A DNA stretch of 64,000 nucleotides from Naumovozyma dairenensis CBS 421 (lineage: Eukaryota; Ascomycota; Saccharomycetes; Saccharomycetales; Saccharomycetaceae): contig NC_016480.1 of assembly GCF_000227115.2 (NCBI RefSeq), positions 682,001 through 746,000 of the forward strand, written 5' to 3'. This document shows, piece by piece, positions 61,001 through 64,000 of this stretch (positions are counted from its first letter, which is position 1; every line of letters starts with the position of its first letter). The position numbers and the translations under genes were made by a program. A model generated the notes under the pieces. It saw nothing but the letters and a program-made list of their open reading frames with translations, was not told the DNA's origin and ran no database searches.

Positions 61001-62852
61001 TGCTGAAGCAAAATTGCCGAAAGATTTAGAAAAATTCGAGCAAGAAGCATTTACAGTGTTGAATGGGGATCCATCATCAATATTATTGCATTTCTCTACA
61101 AACCATGCGTTCGATAAGGGTTTTGGAAGATTATTAAAATCAAATTCTAATGGTACATCATTTGTTACCTTAGAACCGGGCGTCAACAGAGTTAATTCAG
61201 GATTAGTAGATTTCGAGAAAATTCAAGGATTAGAAGGTGTGATGGTCATTAACGTAGTTGATAATATGGATGATGTAAGGACGAAGAACGCCGATAAGAA
61301 ACTAAAAACTAAGATAACCTTCAACGATGGTTCAGATTGGACATTTTTGAAACCACCTGCCAGAGACTCTGAAGGTAAGAAATATAACTGTAAGTCTAAT
61401 TCATTAAGTTCCTGTTCTTTGAATTTGCATGGCTATACTGATCGTACGGATATACGTGACACTTATTCTTCTGGATCAGCAATAGGTTATATGTTTGCAG
61501 TAGGTAATGTTGGAGAATCCTTACTTCCATATGATGAATGTTCCACATTCTTGACGATAGATGGTGGCGCTACGTGGAAGGAAGTGAGAAAGGGTCCATA
61601 TCAATGGGAGTATGGTGATCATGGCGGTATTTTGGTTTTAGTTCCAGATAAGAAGGCAAGTGATACAATCTCCTTTTCGATTGATTCAGGGAAAACTTGG
61701 GTCGATTATAAATTCACTGATGCTAAAGTCACCATTAGCGACATTGTTACAGTACCACAAGATTCTGCTATGAGATTTTTATTAATCGGTGCTTCACCTT
61801 CTGTAAAGGGAAGTTCTGCAAAAACGTTTACAATTGACTTTACTGGAATTTTCCCGAGACAGTGTATTTTCGATTTCAATAATCAAGATTCCGATGATTT
61901 TAGTTATTTCAAAGTCAACCCTTCCAGGGCAGAATGTCTATTCGGTCATCAAAAGGAATATTTGAAAAAGATTCATAATAATTGCTTCATTGGAAATGTT
62001 CCATTAGCTGACTATTCAAGAATTACCAAGAATTGTTCTTGTATTAGAGCTGATTTCGAGTGTGATTATAACTTTTATAAAGCAAAAGATGGAACTTGCA
62101 AGCTGGTAGAAGGATTAGATCCAATTGACCCATCTGATGTTTGTAAAATTAACCAAGACTTGATTGAGTTTTCCGAACCAACTGGTTACAGGAAAATTCC
62201 CTTGTCTACCTGTCAAGGCGGGTTACGTCTCGATGCTTCATCTGACCTATACCCATGTCCTGGTAAAGAAAAGCAATTCAATCAGAAGTACGGTGTAGGT
62301 GCCCTTCATTTCATTCTAATATTTGGAATTCCATTCCTTACATTTGTTGGGATTGCATGGTTCATTTATATAAATGGTATTAGAAGAAACGGTGGATTTT
62401 CAAGATTTGGAGAAATTAGATTGGGTGATGACGAATTGATCGAAAACAACAACACAGATAAAGTGGTTAATTATATCCTGAAAGGTGGAATGTTCGTTTT
62501 TTCAGGGCTCTTCTCTCGTTTCCAAAAAGTGAAACATTCCTTTAACGAGATTCTAACTAGATTCAGAGAAAGATCAGGAAGAGGTGGACCATCTTATTCA
62601 TCTCTGCTGCATGACCAATTCTTGGATGAAGCCGATGATTTATTAGCTGGTCATGATGAAGATGCAAATGACTTATCGAGTTTTGCCGATCATGATAGCA
62701 ATTTTGATATAGACGATGAAGGTAGTTTCACTCCGGGACTTGAACCTGAACATGCTCCATACGCAGATGAGCCTGCTTCAACCACAAACACAGGTGATGC
62801 ACAATCACCAGGACCAGTTGTTCCTAGTAGTAATGATGAGGAATCACTGTAA
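58092..62852 (+). CDS. PEP1: Pep1/Vps10, vacuolar hydrolase sorting receptor (sortilin family)
   Basis: The product has 1,586 residues (S. cerevisiae Pep1 has 1,579). Vps10 carries carboxypeptidase Y from the late Golgi to the endosome and is recycled by retromer. A signal peptide occupies residues 1 to about 24 (MRLLSWAPIWLVVVTLLNF). Two VPS10 domains follow, with the repeated BNR/Asp-box form SxDxGxTW (for example STDGGLTWRM and TIDGGATWKE) and a Cys-rich end after each. The membrane span is near 1404-1427, and the acidic cytosolic tail has the retrieval motif YSSL at 1502-1505, as in S. cerevisiae. It diverges from FUS3 and precedes POP8, as YBL017C does. The paralogous VTH genes are ruled out only by position. 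Confidence 0.95.
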   Translation: MRLLSWAPIWLVVVTLLNFPLANADNNEFIPKVTKTSSKSSFNIEPFDDSTTILKLEDSNLFRSENNGESWNPIKEIKDKVYWVHVDEFNSHDRAFAYSESDKTNIIYITEDQGKTWKSSKVPMDSKKTSIHGCHVLTHPTNKNYLIARCTACDASASSKTLKGKYTSNTRCETITFLSQNLGKSYNKVEPPSIKKIESTISTETICRFMRNTKNSQLGDSDATVVCSYDIIEQPKNSPIIKTTSSFFTTIDGGKTIKQYDIFKDKAISSYAIKKSNIVVLTQEDKYNRHSAKKLWVSKDGISFKEAYLPTQLRYTVAGMIKEDDFGKIILPIRRQQSATTDDDTSTVAEMLVSDSTGLKFTPFDWVPQDTQGWANLYMPKELKGTMIGTFASMMRRFGRKHKGSSNSTDERGVTKITVDNGKTWSNLKVVDPANKDSYPCNIDDVEHCSLQILSPFQTDAEPSPGILIRIGYVSDGNSLEILDNKTFISTDGGLTWRMIFDYPVIYAIGDSANIIVAVPFDPNEDNDPESEFYYSLDQGETWNEYQLEEPIIPLEIVSTTPDGSGLNFIINGFLVTANPFDENGTGNFIYAIDFSELYDKKLCTKDDFEQWYLGNGNCINGAKYSYPRRKQNSKCIARKLFEDLELTEQVCDECTNADYECSFEFIKDNEGKCVPDYNLLTMSGACSATKKDTLKIAPMQLITGDKCKKPLDISPVDVSCEDVPNRGGSPNKGKGELIRVTENTFGSRVTFYQYFDTYSDESLIIGDAHHNYFISHDSGQTVTKIESMDQKIIEVVFNTYFNSSAYLFGDGGNLFVTNDGGHTITSTKLPEGVQLGFPLDFHSKDPNTFIYYGGKNCDSILSKECHAVAYITRDGGKTFTELLDNTIHCEFAGSQYEHPSDENLIICQVKEKGFTKRSLVSSTDYFKNNKEIIFDDILGYMSSGKFSIVAVTHGENELRAYVTLDGKEFAEAKLPKDLEKFEQEAFTVLNGDPSSILLHFSTNHAFDKGFGRLLKSNSNGTSFVTLEPGVNRVNSGLVDFEKIQGLEGVMVINVVDNMDDVRTKNADKKLKTKITFNDGSDWTFLKPPARDSEGKKYNCKSNSLSSCSLNLHGYTDRTDIRDTYSSGSAIGYMFAVGNVGESLLPYDECSTFLTIDGGATWKEVRKGPYQWEYGDHGGILVLVPDKKASDTISFSIDSGKTWVDYKFTDAKVTISDIVTVPQDSAMRFLLIGASPSVKGSSAKTFTIDFTGIFPRQCIFDFNNQDSDDFSYFKVNPSRAECLFGHQKEYLKKIHNNCFIGNVPLADYSRITKNCSCIRADFECDYNFYKAKDGTCKLVEGLDPIDPSDVCKINQDLIEFSEPTGYRKIPLSTCQGGLRLDASSDLYPCPGKEKQFNQKYGVGALHFILIFGIPFLTFVGIAWFIYINGIRRNGGFSRFGEIRLGDDELIENNNTDKVVNYILKGGMFVFSGLFSRFQKVKHSFNEILTRFRERSGRGGPSYSSLLHDQFLDEADDLLAGHDEDANDLSSFADHDSNFDIDDEGSFTPGLEPEHAPYADEPASTTNTGDAQSPGPVVPSSNDEESL

Positions 62853-63184
62853 ATAATTCAGTAAACAAATATGCATCTCTAAAAATATAGATAGTCTTAT
62901 TATTTATGTATATATGTTAGGTTATTATGAGTTTAAGTTTCTCTGTACTTACATATACATCTTGCCCGTTCAATATACACTAGAGAAAAAAGACACACAT
63001 CTATTGTTATATATGACTTTTGGTTCGTCCTCATCGAGTGTATTTTAATAGTATTTTGAGCTTTCCTTCCATTAACGGAAATGATAAAAATCAGTCTTAA
63101 ATCGTCAATCTTGGAAAACCTCTTCCTAACCTGAAGAGTATATTCGATATCGAACATAGCAACCACGAAACAAGGACAAAGATA
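62853..63184. other. PEP1-POP8 spacer
   Basis: The spacer is AT-rich and lies between two plus-strand genes; it should hold the PEP1 terminator and the POP8 promoter. Minus-strand frames that overlap it are shadows of POP8 exon 1 and its intron. I saw no other feature. Confidence 0.5.
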
Positions 63185-63686
63185 ATGGCCAATACAAAAT
63201 GCAAAAAGCACTTCAAGGAATGGCAATATTTTAAGCTGCAAATGTATGTTTTCAGCCTTTGAATGCAAGAAATATCAAAACTCATTCTCCTGTAAAGAAT
63301 TGCAGTTACTAACCTTCACTACTTTTTAAAGAACAACGCAAAATGACGACATAGATAAGGAAAATATCATTGACAGCATAACTTGGAGACAATGGCTAAT
63401 GAATGCGCTTAAACGTTCTTATGGTATATTCGGAGAAGGCTTGGAGTACTCTCTAATCCATCAAGATGACAAAATTGCATATGTAAGAGTATCTCATCAT
63501 GACAAAGATGTATTCTCATCGTCCATTGCGACTTATATTTCCACTGATGAATTGATTGGCTCACCATTAATAGTCCAGATACTACAAGAAACTTCAAACT
63601 TGGAAAGTCTAGATATATCGAGTGATGATCAATTATGGCTCAAGAAGGTTATTGAAGAAAACGAAGAGGATACCGCATGTAATTGA
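63185..63686 (+). CDS. POP8: Pop8, subunit of RNase P and RNase MRP (two exons)
   Basis: The coding exons are 63185-63243 and 63332-63686, joined to give 137 residues (S. cerevisiae Pop8 has 133 and also has an intron). Pop8 is a protein subunit shared by nuclear RNase P and RNase MRP, which mature tRNA and rRNA. Exon 1 encodes KKHFKEWQYFKLQ, matching KKTFREWQYFKLS. Exon 2 continues through SITWRQWLMNALKRSYGIFG and ISTDELIGSP, both strongly conserved. The intron splits an Ile codon after its second base. Without splicing only the 95-codon frame from the internal ATG at 63399 would be seen. Position after PEP1 matches YBL018C. Confidence 0.93.
63244..63331 (+). other. POP8 spliceosomal intron (88 nt)
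   Basis: The 5' splice site is GTATGT at 63244-63249, the branch sequence TACTAAC is at 63307-63313 and the 3' AG is at 63330-63331, 18 nt after the branch sequence. All three signals are consensus for yeast. The intron position in the protein agrees with that of S. cerevisiae POP8. A later AG at 63353-63354 would break the conserved reading, so the first AG is used. Confidence 0.9.
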
Positions 63687-63840
63687 CAACAGCAATGATA
63701 TTATAAAAACCTACGCTAATTTTAAAGTGACTATTTTTTTCTTTCCTAGCATATATATTCATTTTGATATGTCATTCTCTATATAAAAAGAACTATTAAA
63801 GAATATTTAATTTGATTCAGGTTGCTGTGCAGTCTTAAAA

Positions 63841-64000
63841 TTAGAGCCACTGGAAAAATCCACATGATGCATCAGGATTATTCAAATCACCCCTTGGTTT
63901 TTTGCAAATCCAAAATCTTTTCCCTGGATTCGAACTCGTTTTAGAGGTCCTCAAAATAGATTCTTCTCCATGCTTACATAATGGAGGCTTTCCAAATAAA
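63841..64000 (-). CDS. APN2: Apn2, C-terminal GRF zinc-finger end (truncated by window edge)
   Basis: The last 52 residues of a minus-strand gene are visible, ending at the stop at 63841-63843. They read through PLCKHGEESILRTSKT, a GKRFWICKKP segment and SCGFFQWL, the Cys-His-Cys-Cys pattern of a GRF-type zinc finger. This is the C-terminal domain of the class II AP endonuclease Apn2, which repairs abasic sites and blocked 3' ends and has this finger for DNA binding. The catalytic domain is outside the window. It is convergent with POP8, as YBL018C and YBL019W are in S. cerevisiae, which supports the call. Confidence 0.88.
   Translation of the reverse strand, partial: LFGKPPLCKHGEESILRTSKTSSNPGKRFWICKKPRGDLNNPDASCGFFQWL

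Noticed and set aside
63920..63945. tRNA B-box-like GTTCGAATCC on the minus strand
   Set aside because: It lies inside the APN2 coding sequence, and no A box or cloverleaf can be formed around it.

Overview
This is a nuclear chromosome segment of a budding yeast of the family Saccharomycetaceae, probably a post-whole-genome-duplication lineage such as Naumovozyma or Kazachstania; the species is not certain. The evidence is near full-length matches to Saccharomyces cerevisiae proteins in S. cerevisiae-like order, single-exon genes, one short intron with GTATGT and TACTAAC signals, an intron-bearing tRNA-Lys(UUU), Ty1/copia-type retroelement remains, and AT-rich DNA. Several open frames begin at TTG; for those I used the first ATG that matches the family N-terminus.

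Layout. (1) 1-11.6 kb matches the S. cerevisiae chromosome VII block: GCN1 (N-terminal part only), DSD1, MDS3 and YIP4, all on the minus strand. (2) 12.1-48.6 kb matches the left arm of chromosome XV: DUF1, MHF1, a highly altered ADH at the ADH1 position, PHM7, two ATG19/ATG34-type genes plus the remains of a third, IRA2, REX4, AVO1, ATP19, BRX1 and the ABC transporter YOL075C. MDM20, which lies between BRX1 and YOL075C in S. cerevisiae, is absent here. (3) 49.1-52.3 kb is a junction: tRNA-Lys, LTR pieces, an orphan small ORF, a broken Gag gene and tRNA-Ile. (4) 52.8-64 kb matches chromosome II: ACH1, FUS3, PEP1, POP8 (spliced) and the C-terminal end of APN2.

Most genes are housekeeping: translation control (GCN1), ribosome and RNA processing (BRX1, REX4, POP8), nutrient and Ras/TOR signalling (MDS3, IRA2, AVO1), vesicle traffic (YIP4, PEP1), DNA repair (MHF1, APN2, possibly DUF1), mating (FUS3), mitochondria (ATP19, ACH1) and transport (PHM7, YOL075C).

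The two most unusual loci are at 16.3-17.4 kb and 22.4-27.9 kb. The first is a membrane-anchored protein derived from alcohol dehydrogenase that has lost its zinc ligands and glycine-rich cofactor loop. The second is a selective-autophagy receptor cluster in which one gene encodes about seven tandem copies of a module that occurs once in its neighbour, followed downstream by the decayed end of a third copy.
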